A stretch of DNA of 64,000 nt from Lactobacillus amylovorus DSM 20531. Lineage in GTDB: Bacteria > Bacillota > Bacilli > Lactobacillales > Lactobacillaceae. The stretch is from contig NZ_CP017706.1 in assembly GCF_002706375.1 (NCBI RefSeq), forward strand, positions 744,001-808,000, given 5' to 3'. The position numbers and the translations under genes were made by a program. This document shows, piece after piece, positions 19,036 through 27,800 of the stretch (position 1 is its first letter; each line of letters begins with the position of its first letter). The notes under the pieces were generated by a model that saw nothing but the letters and a program-made list of their open reading frames with translations, was not told where the DNA came from and did not search any database.

Positions 19036-19923
19036 TTATTTAGCTGCGGTTAACTTACGGTACAATTTATTACCCAAATAACGCGCACCTAAATTAAATA
19101 CAATTACTACGATAACAAGTAATGCTGATGTAGCAGCCGAAACGATTGTGGCATCTGGAATAATACCTTCTGTATTTACTTTCCAAATATGCACAGCCAG
19201 AGTTTCAGCTGGACGCATTACATTTAATGGACTAGTCGGACTAAATGGATTCCAATCTGCATAATTTACAGTAGAACCACTTTGACCAGCTGTATAAATT
19301 AAGGCAGCCGCTTCACCGAAAATTCTACCTGCACTTAAAATAATCCCAGTTAAAATACCTGGCAAAGCTGCTGGTAATACGATGCCACGGATCGTTTTCC
19401 AGTTGGATAATCCCAAAGCAAGCCCGGCTTCACGCTGATCTTGCGGCACGCCTTTAATTGCTTCTTCAATGTTACTAGTCAAAATAGGTAAATTGAAGAA
19501 AGTTAACGCAAGCGCACCAGAAATAATTGAGAAACCAAAGCCAAATTGAACTACGAAGAGTAAGTAACCAAACAAACCAACAACGATTGATGGCAATGAA
19601 CTCAAAATTTGAATAGTAGTTCTAATCAAATTAGTTATCCAATTATCCTTGGCATATTCAGCTAGATAAATAGCTGCGCCTAACGCGATTGGCAATGAGA
19701 TAATCGTGGTCAGGATTAATAAATACAATGAATTGAATAATTGATCTCTAACCCCACCACCAGCTTGATAAGATGAAGCCTCAGAGGTTAAAAAGTGCCA
19801 TGACAAATGAGGAATACCAGTAATCAGGATATTACCCAAAATGCCCGCCAAGATCAAAACAACGATGCCAACTAAAATATAGATAATAACTGTTGCTAAT
19901 TTATCTCTCTTTTTTGCGTCCAT
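19036..19923 (-). CDS. pstA: Phosphate ABC transporter permease PstA
   Basis: This 295-residue integral membrane protein has six helices and the permease EAA-like loop with GLALGLSNWKTIRGIVLPAALPG, which contacts PstB. It forms the channel with PstC. Its start lies one base from the pstC stop, as expected for equal expression. Confidence 0.96.
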   Translation of the reverse strand: MDAKKRDKLATVIIYILVGIVVLILAGILGNILITGIPHLSWHFLTSEASSYQAGGGVRDQLFNSLYLLILTTIISLPIALGAAIYLAEYAKDNWITNLIRTTIQILSSLPSIVVGLFGYLLFVVQFGFGFSIISGALALTFFNLPILTSNIEEAIKGVPQDQREAGLALGLSNWKTIRGIVLPAALPGILTGIILSAGRIFGEAAALIYTAGQSGSTVNYADWNPFSPTSPLNVMRPAETLAVHIWKVNTEGIIPDATIVSAATSALLVIVVIVFNLGARYLGNKLYRKLTAAK

Positions 19924-19924
19924 T

Positions 19925-20920
19925 CTACTTTTGACCTCTCTTTCCTACTAATTTAACTAAGAAGTTAAAGACTAAAGACATGATCAAAAGAAGCAATGCC
20001 AATGACCATAATGCGTTGTTAGGCAATGTGCCCATAACCGTATTACCCATTTGACTTGTTAATTGACTCGTTAATGTTGCAGATGGACTGACCAAATTGT
20101 ATGGCATCAAAACTGCGTTACCGATTACCATTTGTACGGCTAAGGCTTCACCAAAGGCACGGGCCATACCGAAAATAACAGCAGTTAAAATTCTAGGAGT
20201 AGCTACTCGCAAAACAACATGATAAATAGTTTGCCAGTGAGTTGCACCAAGTGCCATTGAAGCTTTTCTAAAATGACTTGGTACTGCCTTTAAACTATCT
20301 ACTGTTAATGAAGTAATCGTTGGCAAAACCATTACGAACAAAACTAAAGTAGCCGCTAAAATACCAAAACCTGTTCCGCCAAATAGATTTCTAATTGTGG
20401 GAACAATAATGGTTAAACCCAAGAAACCATAAACAACGGAAGGAACACCTACAAGCAATTCAGTAACTGATTGTAAGAAATTTGCACCTTTTTTAGATGA
20501 ATACTCTGTCATGAAAAGAGCAATTGCGATCGCAAATGGTGTAGCAATCAAAGCTGCCAAAAGCGTTACCGCAAATGAAGTAACAATCATTACTGCAGCA
20601 CCGACATGGTTCTTGCCTTCACCTGGATCCCAATCTGTAGAAGTTAAGAAATGGAACACATTAACATGATCGCTCACAAAAGTAGCTAAACCGTGGTAAC
20701 CTACAAAGCCGATAATGGAAACCACCAAAACAATGATCAAACCGATTGCGAAGTAAGTTAAGCCTTTACCCCAGTACTCTTGATGAGTTTCTTTAGAAGG
20801 TTTAGTTAACTTATCAATGTCAACACTAATCGGTCCCATCTTATTTAATTTAACGTGAGGGACCTGTTGTTCAGCAATCGCCTGATCAACAACCTTTTTT
20901 AAATCTTCTTTGTTCTCCAT
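19925..20920 (-). CDS. pstC: Phosphate ABC transporter permease PstC
   Basis: This 331-residue permease has an N-terminal cytoplasmic extension of about 50 residues (MENKEDLKKVVDQAIAEQQ) before the first helix, then six helices and the EAA loop ASMALGATHWQTIYHVVLRVA. The extension is longer than in many PstC proteins. It follows pstS by three bases. Confidence 0.96.
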   Translation of the reverse strand: MENKEDLKKVVDQAIAEQQVPHVKLNKMGPISVDIDKLTKPSKETHQEYWGKGLTYFAIGLIIVLVVSIIGFVGYHGLATFVSDHVNVFHFLTSTDWDPGEGKNHVGAAVMIVTSFAVTLLAALIATPFAIAIALFMTEYSSKKGANFLQSVTELLVGVPSVVYGFLGLTIIVPTIRNLFGGTGFGILAATLVLFVMVLPTITSLTVDSLKAVPSHFRKASMALGATHWQTIYHVVLRVATPRILTAVIFGMARAFGEALAVQMVIGNAVLMPYNLVSPSATLTSQLTSQMGNTVMGTLPNNALWSLALLLLIMSLVFNFLVKLVGKRGQK

Positions 20921-20923
20921 AAA

Positions 20924-21811
20924 CTATTTTCCTATTTGCGTAACTTGATTTTTACTATTACGAGTAACTTTCATATCATTAATACTCAAATAACCGATCT
21001 TAGGCACAAGATCTTTTTGTACCTTTTTGCCGAGCATATACTTAATAAAGGCTTTAGTTTGCTTATTAGGTTCGCCTTTAGTATACATATGCTCATATGA
21101 CCAAAGTTTCCATTTATTAGTAGTAATGTTTTTGTTTGTTGGTTTAACATTATCAATACTCAATTTTTGAATATGAGTGTCGTGAGCATATGGGAATGAC
21201 AAGTAACTGATGGCTCCCGGAGTACTATTGACAATTTTCTTTACTGTCCCGTTTGAGTCTTGTTCTTGAGACTTAATTGGTTTTTGACCTCGCAAAATTA
21301 TATCTTCAAAAGTACCTCTAGTACCACTACCCTTTGAACGGTTGATTACAGTAATTGCTTCATTTTTGCCACCAAGTTGTTTCCAATTGGTAACTTTTCC
21401 TGTAAAGATCTTGGTTAGTTCATTGGTAGTAATATTTTTTATACCAACATCTTTATTAACAATAGGTACAATTCCAACTACGGCTACTCTATAGTCTTTT
21501 AGCTTATTTGCTTGAATTCCTTTTTGAGTTTCCGCAAACACATCAGAAGTCCCAATTTGCACTGCGCCAGCTTGAACTTGGCTAAGTCCAGTACCGGAAC
21601 CACCACCTTGAACAACAATGTTGCTATTAGAATGGCTTAAGCGATAATCATTGCCTGCTTGTTCGGCTAAAAGTTGCATGGCACTTGAACCAACAATCGT
21701 AATTTTTGAACCATTATTGGCACAAGCGGTTGTAGCAACCAATGTCAACAACAAAAGTATGATTAATTTTCCTATCGAATGCTTTCTCATTGCCTTTGCT
21801 ATATAAAACAT
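20924..21811 (-). CDS. pstS: Phosphate-binding lipoprotein PstS
   Basis: The extracellular phosphate receptor of the Pst system. The 295-residue product has a basic, hydrophobic signal peptide ending in a Cys (LVATTAC-ANNG; residues about 24-30), a lipobox with Thr rather than Leu at -3, so slightly atypical. The phosphate loops TIVGSSAMQ, GGGSGTG and RSKGSGTRGTFE are clear. The start may be the ATG at 21811 or the one at 21790; neither has a strong ribosome binding site. A decayed tnpB element lies just upstream and could have altered the promoter. Confidence 0.93.
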   Translation of the reverse strand: MFYIAKAMRKHSIGKLIILLLLTLVATTACANNGSKITIVGSSAMQLLAEQAGNDYRLSHSNSNIVVQGGGSGTGLSQVQAGAVQIGTSDVFAETQKGIQANKLKDYRVAVVGIVPIVNKDVGIKNITTNELTKIFTGKVTNWKQLGGKNEAITVINRSKGSGTRGTFEDIILRGQKPIKSQEQDSNGTVKKIVNSTPGAISYLSFPYAHDTHIQKLSIDNVKPTNKNITTNKWKLWSYEHMYTKGEPNKQTKAFIKYMLGKKVQKDLVPKIGYLSINDMKVTRNSKNQVTQIGK

Positions 21812-21894
21812 GGAAATATGTAAAATAATTAGTTTTTCTACATATTAGAAAGATGTATATTTTCCTTTCTTTATTTTATTTACTGTCGTCAACA

Positions 21895-21979
21895 CCAGTA
21901 TTCCGATATTCCAATTTAGGAGTAATCGCATTGACTAACTCTTACAGCTTAAGGACCTAGCCAGCCCCGATTGTTTTCT
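21895..21979 (-). ncRNA. Possible right-end (omega) RNA region of the tnpB element
   Basis: In IS200/IS605-group elements the guide (omega) RNA of TnpB comes from the element's right end just after tnpB. The stretch after the tnpB stop has C- and G-rich patches (CGGGGCTGGCTAGG) and two direct GGAATA units before AT-rich flank, which may mark the element end. I infer this from position only; no RNA fold was calculated. Confidence 0.25.
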
Positions 21980-23125
21980 TTATTTTGCTAAAGCTAAAAG
22001 ATTTAATACTGCATTTTCATCTCTATTATTATTATAGCCACACTGATAACAGATATACTCATTATGCTTTGTACCATGCTTTTGATTGCCTTGCAGAGTG
22101 ATCTTTTCATCACCTTTTTTGACATAACCACACTTTGCACATCTTTGTGTTGATGGATACGTTTTAGAGGTAAGAATTAATTTTTTATTGTACCAATCGC
22201 ACTTGTAAGTTAAGATCTGTCTGAATCTGCTAAAAAGCGAGCTCTGCATGCCTTTTGAAGCCACATGCCTCATCATCATTTCTTTGACTGCTAAATCTTC
22301 GATCGTAATTATTCACTAACTTGGTAGTGAATTTTTGTAAAAGATCATTTTGGATATTAGCTATTTTACGATAATCTCTTTGCAGTTTGATTCTCACTGC
22401 TAAGTAATTATTTGATTTAATAGCTAGCTTACCATTAATTTCTCTTTTACGGGCTAACATTCTTTGATAATGCTTAATTCGCTTATAGAGCTTTTGCAAT
22501 TTGGCTGGCAAGACATTGATTTGATCCTCTGTATAGTTGAAATGACCGACATTAACATCAACTGCAGTTTTTTGATGAGTTTTAGTCTTAGCAGTAACTT
22601 CCTCTTCATAAGACAAGGCTGCATAATAAGTCTCATTTTCTTTAAAGATGCTTATCACTTTAACTTGGTTTATCTTTAAAGCTGCATAGCTTGCTAGATC
22701 GAACCAATTATCTTTGGAAATATTTATTGGCTTATCAAGCCGAAGCTTGCCATTAATAATTTTAGCTCGATCTGTTTTAAAGCCTTGTCTAGGAGCTTTC
22801 TTGGATTTAAATTTAGGTTTACCCCAATCAGGCTGTGACTTGTCAAAGAAGTTCTTCCAGGCATTAGCTAAATCCTTGATAGCTAATTGGAGGTACCTAG
22901 CGGATAGATCATATGCCAATCTGATTTATTAGTTACCAATTCATCACGAACTCTGCGTTCATTAGGACTAGGGTTATCTTTAGCACTTAAGGTATGAGCC
23001 TCATACTTCAACTGCCAGATTTCCAACCCTTTATTCCAACAATATCTGCGATAGTCACATAAAGCATCAAGATGTCTCTGCATTGTTTTATTTACTTTTA
23101 GCTTAACTACTTGTGTTTTAATCAT
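21980..23125 (-). pseudogene. tnpB: TnpB (IS605 OrfB family) nuclease gene, two frameshifts
   Basis: Three fragments in different frames make one TnpB: an N-terminal part from the ATG at 23123-23125 (AGGAGAAAGG upstream), a middle part at 22919-22230 and a C-terminal part at 22279-21980. Frame breaks lie near 22905 and 22300. RuvC residues are visible: D in VDVNVGHFN, E in TIEDLAVKE and D in NNNRDENAVLN; the zinc ribbon is CAKCGY...CYQCGY. TnpB is an RNA-guided DNA nuclease in IS200/IS605-group elements. No tnpA is present, so the copy cannot move alone and is inactive as read. Confidence 0.88.
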
Positions 23126-23340
23126 TGCCTTTCTCCTCAATCGAACATCAGTTTAGCAGACAGGCAATTTAATACAAGCGAACAAAATATTAAATTTTAC
23201 TCAGCTTCATTTTCCATGTTTAACTTTCTAAGTGAAACTGATTTTTACTATTTTTTCTATGTTTATCTATATTTTTATTGGCTGCTAATCTTCCCCTTAT
23301 ATTTAAGATTTGATCGCAAAGATAAATTAATGATACCATA

Positions 23341-23376
23341 CAAAAAAGCGCCCCGCTATAACACGGGGCGCTTATT
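23341..23376 (-). terminator. Terminator after rplA
   Basis: A 10-bp GC-rich stem AAGCGCCCCG / CGGGGCGCTT with an 8-base loop is followed on the minus strand by six T. Confidence 0.9.
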
Positions 23377-23390
23377 AAAATATATTTAAA

Positions 23391-24083
23391 TTAGTCCAAG
23401 TTTAATGGATCAAGCTTGATACCAGGACCAAAGGTTGCTGAAATTGTAACACTCTTAATGTATTGACCCTTAGCTGAAGCAGGACGTGCACGTAAAATTA
23501 CATCACGTAAAGCGTCAAAGTTTTCAACTAATTGGTCTTCAGTAAATGATACCTTACCAATAGGAGTGTGAATAGCAGCTTGACGGTCAACACGGTATTC
23601 TACTTGACCAGCCTTAACATTCTTAACGGCCTTTTCGATGTCCATAGTTACAGTACCAGTCTTAGGGTTTGGCATTAAGCCCTTAGGTCCAAGAATACGA
23701 CCTAAACGACCTACCTTAGCCATCATCATTGGAGTGGCAACTACAACGTCGAAATCTAACCAACCGTCTTGAATCTTTTGTACTAAGTCGTCTGAGCCAA
23801 CAAAGTCAGCACCTGCAGCCTTAGCTTGATCAGCTTGTGGGCCTTCAGCAAATACTACAACGGTTTGAGTCTTACCAGTACCATTTGGTAAAACAAGTGA
23901 ACCACGGATTTGTTGGTCTGCTTGCTTAGGATCTACGCTCAAGTTGTAAGCTACATCAACTGTAGCGTCAAAGTTAGCGTATGAGGTTTCCTTAACAAGT
24001 TTCATAGCTTCTGCTACTGAGTATAATTTATTTGAGTCTACCTTCTTGGCAGCATCTAAATATTTCTTACCATGCTTTGGCAT
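23391..24083 (-). CDS. rplA: 50S ribosomal protein L1
   Basis: L1 binds 23S rRNA at the mobile L1 stalk and, in many bacteria, represses its own operon. The 230-residue product has [14 protein letters not shown] at the N-terminus and the motif [17 protein letters not shown] lies 9 bases before the ATG. It follows rplK by 76 bases in a two-gene transcript. Confidence 0.98.
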   Translation of the reverse strand: MPKHGKKYLDAAKKVDSNKLYSVAEAMKLVKETSYANFDATVDVAYNLSVDPKQADQQIRGSLVLPNGTGKTQTVVVFAEGPQADQAKAAGADFVGSDDLVQKIQDGWLDFDVVVATPMMMAKVGRLGRILGPKGLMPNPKTGTVTMDIEKAVKNVKAGQVEYRVDRQAAIHTPIGKVSFTEDQLVENFDALRDVILRARPASAKGQYIKSVTISATFGPGIKLDPLNLD

Positions 24084-24159
24084 GTGATTTCCTCCTTGTA
24101 TATGTGGTCAAACGAGCTTCTCTAACTCTCCCACCTAATGTGTTACCTAAATAACAGGA

Positions 24160-24585
24160 TTAGTCTTCGACTTCGATACCCATGCTTCTAGCGGTACCTT
24201 CAACCATGCGCATAGCAGCTTCGATGTCAGCAGCGTTAAGGTCTTTCATCTTAGTCTCGGCAATTTCCTTGACTTGGTCCTTGGTTACCTTACCAACTTT
24301 CTTGGTGTTAGGTTCACCAGAAGCCTTCTTGATCTTAGCAGCTTGCTTCAAAAGTACTGGTGCTGGTGGAGTCTTAGTTACGAATTCGAATGAACGGTCT
24401 TCGTAAACAGTAATAACTACAGGGATAATCATGCCCTTTTGGTCAGCAGTTCTAGCATTGAAGTCCTTAGTAAAACCAACAATGTTAATACCAGCTTGAC
24501 CCAAAGCAGGACCAACTGGAGGTGCAGGGGTTGCAGCGCCAGCTGGAATTTGTAACTTAACTACGTTAATAACTTTCTTTGCCAC
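24160..24585 (-). CDS. rplK: 50S ribosomal protein L11
   Basis: L11 forms the base of the factor-binding region and is needed for RelA activation. The 141-residue product contains [26 protein letters not shown] use the GTG at 24583-24585, with AGGAGG 8 bases upstream; a TTG six bases earlier lies too close to that site. Confidence 0.97.
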   Translation of the reverse strand: MAKKVINVVKLQIPAGAATPAPPVGPALGQAGINIVGFTKDFNARTADQKGMIIPVVITVYEDRSFEFVTKTPPAPVLLKQAAKIKKASGEPNTKKVGKVTKDQVKEIAETKMKDLNAADIEAAMRMVEGTARSMGIEVED

Positions 24586-24669
24586 GGTCAAAACCTCCTT
24601 GATTCCGTGATGCGGTTAAAATGGAGAATTTTCCTTTTTCTCCTCCCACAATAATAAACGTACCGTATT

Positions 24670-24698
24670 AGAATAACATCGTTTCAGTACAATTACAA
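24670..24698 (-). promoter_or_regulatory. Promoter of rplK-rplA
   Basis: TTGTAA, a 17-base spacer and TATTCT stand on the minus strand, 85 bases before the rplK start. Confidence 0.6.
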
Positions 24699-24711
24699 CA
24701 ATAATTTACAA

Positions 24712-25269
24712 TTATTCGTTTTCGTCCAACTTCTTAACTTGATCGTAGTCAATTTCAGCAGTAGTTGCACGACCAAACATATCAACTGAAACATATAATT
24801 TGTACTTATCAGGTTGAATGTCAGTGATCTTACCAACCATACCATTGAAGGCACCTTCAGTAATAGTTACTGATTCGCCAACATCGAAGTTAGTAGTTGG
24901 TTCCTTAGCAGGTTGGCCTTGGTTCTTAAGCAAACGTTCAACTTCTTCTGGAAGAAGTGGTGAAGGCTTAGAACCACCACCGTGTGAACCAACAAAGCCA
25001 GTTACGTTAGGAGTGTTTCTTACGATGAACCAACTTTCATCAGTCATTACCATTTCAACTAAAACGTAACCTGGGAAAATCTTTTCTTCAACTTCTTGCT
25101 TCTTGCCGCGGACAGTTTCAACCTTTTCTTCTTCAGGAACCATTACGCTGAAAATGTAATCTTGCATCCCCATACTTTGAGCACGAGAAAGCAAGTCTGA
25201 CTTAACCTTATCTTCATAGCCAGAATAAGTGTGCAATACATACCATTTCTTTTGAGCTGTTTCGACCAT
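24712..25269 (-). CDS. nusG: Transcription antitermination protein NusG
   Basis: NusG binds RNA polymerase and coordinates pausing, termination and coupling to ribosomes. The 185-residue product has the NGN domain (WYVLHTYSGYEDKVK, FPGYVLVEMVM, VRNTPNVTGFVG) and the C-terminal KOW domain (GESVTITEGAFNGMVGKI). It follows rpmG-secE after a terminator-like hairpin. Confidence 0.97.
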   Translation of the reverse strand: MVETAQKKWYVLHTYSGYEDKVKSDLLSRAQSMGMQDYIFSVMVPEEEKVETVRGKKQEVEEKIFPGYVLVEMVMTDESWFIVRNTPNVTGFVGSHGGGSKPSPLLPEEVERLLKNQGQPAKEPTTNFDVGESVTITEGAFNGMVGKITDIQPDKYKLYVSVDMFGRATTAEIDYDQVKKLDENE

Positions 25270-25294
25270 TTTGACTTCTCCTTAATTTAGGTAA

Positions 25295-25321
25295 ACAAAA
25301 AAACCTCTACTCAGAGGTTTC
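25295..25321 (-). terminator. Terminator-like hairpin between secE and nusG
   Basis: A perfect AAACCTCT / AGAGGTTT stem with a 4-base loop is followed on the minus strand by a T run (about seven T). Confidence 0.7.
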
Positions 25322-25378
25322 TCTTCTTCGCTTTTATTAATTATAGCATGAATCAAAGGTAAATTCTATTACCTACGA

Positions 25379-25549
25379 TTACATAATTCTTTGAGTTAAC
25401 CAACTGAAGAGCCAGTCAAGAGCGCCTAAATATGCTGCAAATAAAATTGAACTAGTAATAACAATTGCAGTATCGTGTCTGTTTTGCTTAGCTGATGGCC
25501 AAGTAACCATCTTCATTTCTTGAGCTACACTCTTAAAAAACTTAATCAT
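25379..25549 (-). CDS. secE: Preprotein translocase subunit SecE
   Basis: SecE is the essential small clamp of the SecYEG channel. This short gene encodes 56 residues, MIKFFKSVAQEMKMVTWPS at the start with the conserved VTWPS motif, then one membrane helix at about 28-50 ending in QRIM. The start is the ATG at 25547-25549, with GAGG in the end of rpmG about 11 bases upstream. Single-helix SecE is normal in Firmicutes. Confidence 0.95.
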   Translation of the reverse strand: MIKFFKSVAQEMKMVTWPSAKQNRHDTAIVITSSILFAAYLGALDWLFSWLTQRIM

Positions 25550-25557
25550 TAACTTCT

Positions 25558-25707
25558 TTACCTCGTTTCTTTATGCAAAGTCATCTTACCGCAATGCTTG
25601 CAGAACTTCTTCAGTTCAAGTCGCTGAGTGCGATTCTTGCTTGCGGTGATTGAGTAGTTGCGTGACCCACATACGCTGCAGGCTAAGGCTGCTTTTTTCA
25701 CTGCCAT
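25558..25707 (-). CDS. rpmG: 50S ribosomal protein L33
   Basis: The 49-residue product starts [19 protein letters not shown] and ends [14 protein letters not shown]; the CxxC...CxxC zinc ribbon is complete, so this is a zinc-dependent L33 form. GGAAGTGAG precedes the ATG. It is the first gene of rpmG-secE, with a strong promoter upstream. Confidence 0.95.
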   Translation of the reverse strand: MAVKKAALACSVCGSRNYSITASKNRTQRLELKKFCKHCGKMTLHKETR

Positions 25708-25752
25708 AGTCTCACTTCCAAACTTTTATTAAAACACATACTTAAGGAGTAT

Positions 25753-25780
25753 TTTATACTGATCTGCCCTATTGCGTCAA
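25753..25780 (-). promoter_or_regulatory. Promoter of rpmG-secE
   Basis: TTGACG, a 16-base spacer and TATAAA stand on the minus strand, 46 bases before the rpmG start. Confidence 0.75.
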
Positions 25781-25892
25781 TAAACAAAACTAATGATAAC
25801 CTATTCGATTTTTATATTTTAATTATGCGTCCTACTTATCTATAATAAGTGTGAGTAATAAGTATGAATATTTTGCAGAAAGGAAACTTATT

Positions 25893-27635
25893 ATGAATAA
25901 ACACCCAGAATATTTATTAAATAACATTTCTGGTCCTAAAGACTTAAAGAAGCTCTCCATTCCTGAAATGGAAGAATTAGCTAAAGAAATTAGAACCTTA
26001 ATTCTCGAAAAAGACGCAGCTGAAGGTGGCCACCTTGGTCCAGACTTGGGTATCGTAGAAGCAACTATTGCTTACCACTACGTTTTTGATGCACCTAAAG
26101 ACAAGATCGTTTGGGATGTTTCTCACCAAACTTACCCACACAAGATGTTGACTGGTCGTGCTCTTGCCTGGATTGATCCAGATCATTACGAAGACGTAAC
26201 TCCATATACTAACCCAGATGAAAGTCCATATGACTACTACGCTGTAGGTCACACCTCTACTTCGATTGCTTTAGCAACAGGTATGGCTAAAGCTAGAGAT
26301 TTAATGGGTAGACACGAAAACATCATGGCTTTAATCGGTGATGGTTCAATGACTGGCGGCTTAGCTTATGAAGGTTTAAACAACGCAGTTATTGAAAAGC
26401 ACAACATTGTTGTCGTAGTTAACGACAACCAAATGTCCATCGACGAAAACGTGGGTGGTTTAGTCACCGCTTTAAAGAAATTGCGTGATTCAAATGGTGA
26501 AACTAAAGAAAACCCATTTACTGCAATGGGCTTTGACTACCGCTACGTTGCTGATGGTAACGATGTTAAATCAATGATTGATGCCTTCAAGGCAGTTAAA
26601 GATGTAGATCACCCAATTTTGCTTCATATCAACACCTTGAAAGGTAAGGGCTATGAACCAGCTATCGACAATGAAGAAGCTCACCACTGGGTAATGCCAT
26701 TTGATTTAAAGACCGACAAGACAACTGTTCCAGCCCCAGAAGGTCCAACTGCAAATTCTGTTGCAATGGATGTAATGAAGAAGCACATTGAAAATGGTGA
26801 AAAGATCATGGCTATCGATGCTGCAATTCCTGGTGTCTTTGGTCTTGATGAAATTAAGAATAAATATCCTGAAAACTACCACGATGTAGGTATTGCCGAG
26901 CAAGAGTCTGTTGCCTTTGCTGCAGGTATGGCTAAGGAAGGTGCAGTTCCAGTATTGTTTGAAAATTCAACCTTCTTACAACGTGCCTTTGACCAATTAT
27001 CACACGACGTTGCCGCAAACGACTTGCCTGTTGTCATGATGGTTGCCGGTGGCGGAATGTCTGGTACAAGTAAGACCCACCTTGGTATTTTTGATCAAGT
27101 AATGATTTCTAATTTACCTAACTGGATCTACCTTGCCCCTACCACCTTGGCTGAAGAAAAAGACATGATGGAATGGGCTATTAAGCAAAGAAAGCACCCA
27201 GTTGCAATCAAGATACCAACTAAGCGTGTTCCTGCAGGCAAAGATGTTAGTCGTGATTACTCAGAAATCAAATATGATATCAAGCCTGGTAACGACGTCG
27301 CAGTTTTGGCTTTAGGTGACATGTACGAAATGCTTGGTAAAGAAGTTGCTGAAAAACTCGGTGCAAGTTTGGTTAACCCAATTTCAGCTAATATCTTAGA
27401 CACCGCTTCATTAGATAAATTAGCTGATGAAAACAAAGTTATCGTAACTCTTGAAGACAACATTTTAGACGGTGGCTTTGGTGAAAAGGTTGCTTCATAC
27501 CTCGGTGACAAAGACGTCAAAGTTTTGAATTACGGTCAAAAACGTGTTTACACTGATCAAGTTCCATTAAAAGACATTTTGAAAGATAACCGTATGACTG
27601 TTGATCAAATCGTTGAAGACGTTAAGAACGCCTAA
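25893..27635 (+). CDS. 1-deoxy-D-xylulose-5-phosphate synthase-like thiamine-diphosphate enzyme
   Basis: The 580-residue product has the DXS/transketolase plan: GHLGPDLGIVEATIA at the N-terminus, the thiamine-diphosphate motif GDGSMTGGLAYEGLN with ND ending in NDNQMSIDENVGG, the catalytic Glu in GIAEQESVAFAAGMA and a C-terminal transketolase domain (ILDGGFGEK). DXS makes DXP from pyruvate and glyceraldehyde 3-phosphate, but lactobacilli normally make isoprenoids from mevalonate, so this may feed thiamine or pyridoxal synthesis or have another aldehyde/ketol substrate (inference). It is monocistronic, with AAAGG upstream of the ATG chosen and a terminator 25 bases after the stop. Confidence 0.85.
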   Translation: MNKHPEYLLNNISGPKDLKKLSIPEMEELAKEIRTLILEKDAAEGGHLGPDLGIVEATIAYHYVFDAPKDKIVWDVSHQTYPHKMLTGRALAWIDPDHYEDVTPYTNPDESPYDYYAVGHTSTSIALATGMAKARDLMGRHENIMALIGDGSMTGGLAYEGLNNAVIEKHNIVVVVNDNQMSIDENVGGLVTALKKLRDSNGETKENPFTAMGFDYRYVADGNDVKSMIDAFKAVKDVDHPILLHINTLKGKGYEPAIDNEEAHHWVMPFDLKTDKTTVPAPEGPTANSVAMDVMKKHIENGEKIMAIDAAIPGVFGLDEIKNKYPENYHDVGIAEQESVAFAAGMAKEGAVPVLFENSTFLQRAFDQLSHDVAANDLPVVMMVAGGGMSGTSKTHLGIFDQVMISNLPNWIYLAPTTLAEEKDMMEWAIKQRKHPVAIKIPTKRVPAGKDVSRDYSEIKYDIKPGNDVAVLALGDMYEMLGKEVAEKLGASLVNPISANILDTASLDKLADENKVIVTLEDNILDGGFGEKVASYLGDKDVKVLNYGQKRVYTDQVPLKDILKDNRMTVDQIVEDVKNA

Positions 27636-27659
27636 AAATAAATATTTAAAAACAAACTA

Positions 27660-27694
27660 AAAATCTCTTCGGGTAATCCTGAAGAGATTTTTTA
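27660..27694 (+). terminator. Terminator after the DXS-like gene
   Basis: An AAATCTCTTC / GAAGAGATTT stem with a 10-base loop is followed by T residues. Confidence 0.85.
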
Positions 27695-27800
27695 TGGCAA
27701 AATAAGTCGAGTACTTTTCTAGATAATTCGGCATAATACAACATGTAAGGAGGAATAAAATTGGAACAAGAGGCTACATCGAAATGATGCCAATTAATGA

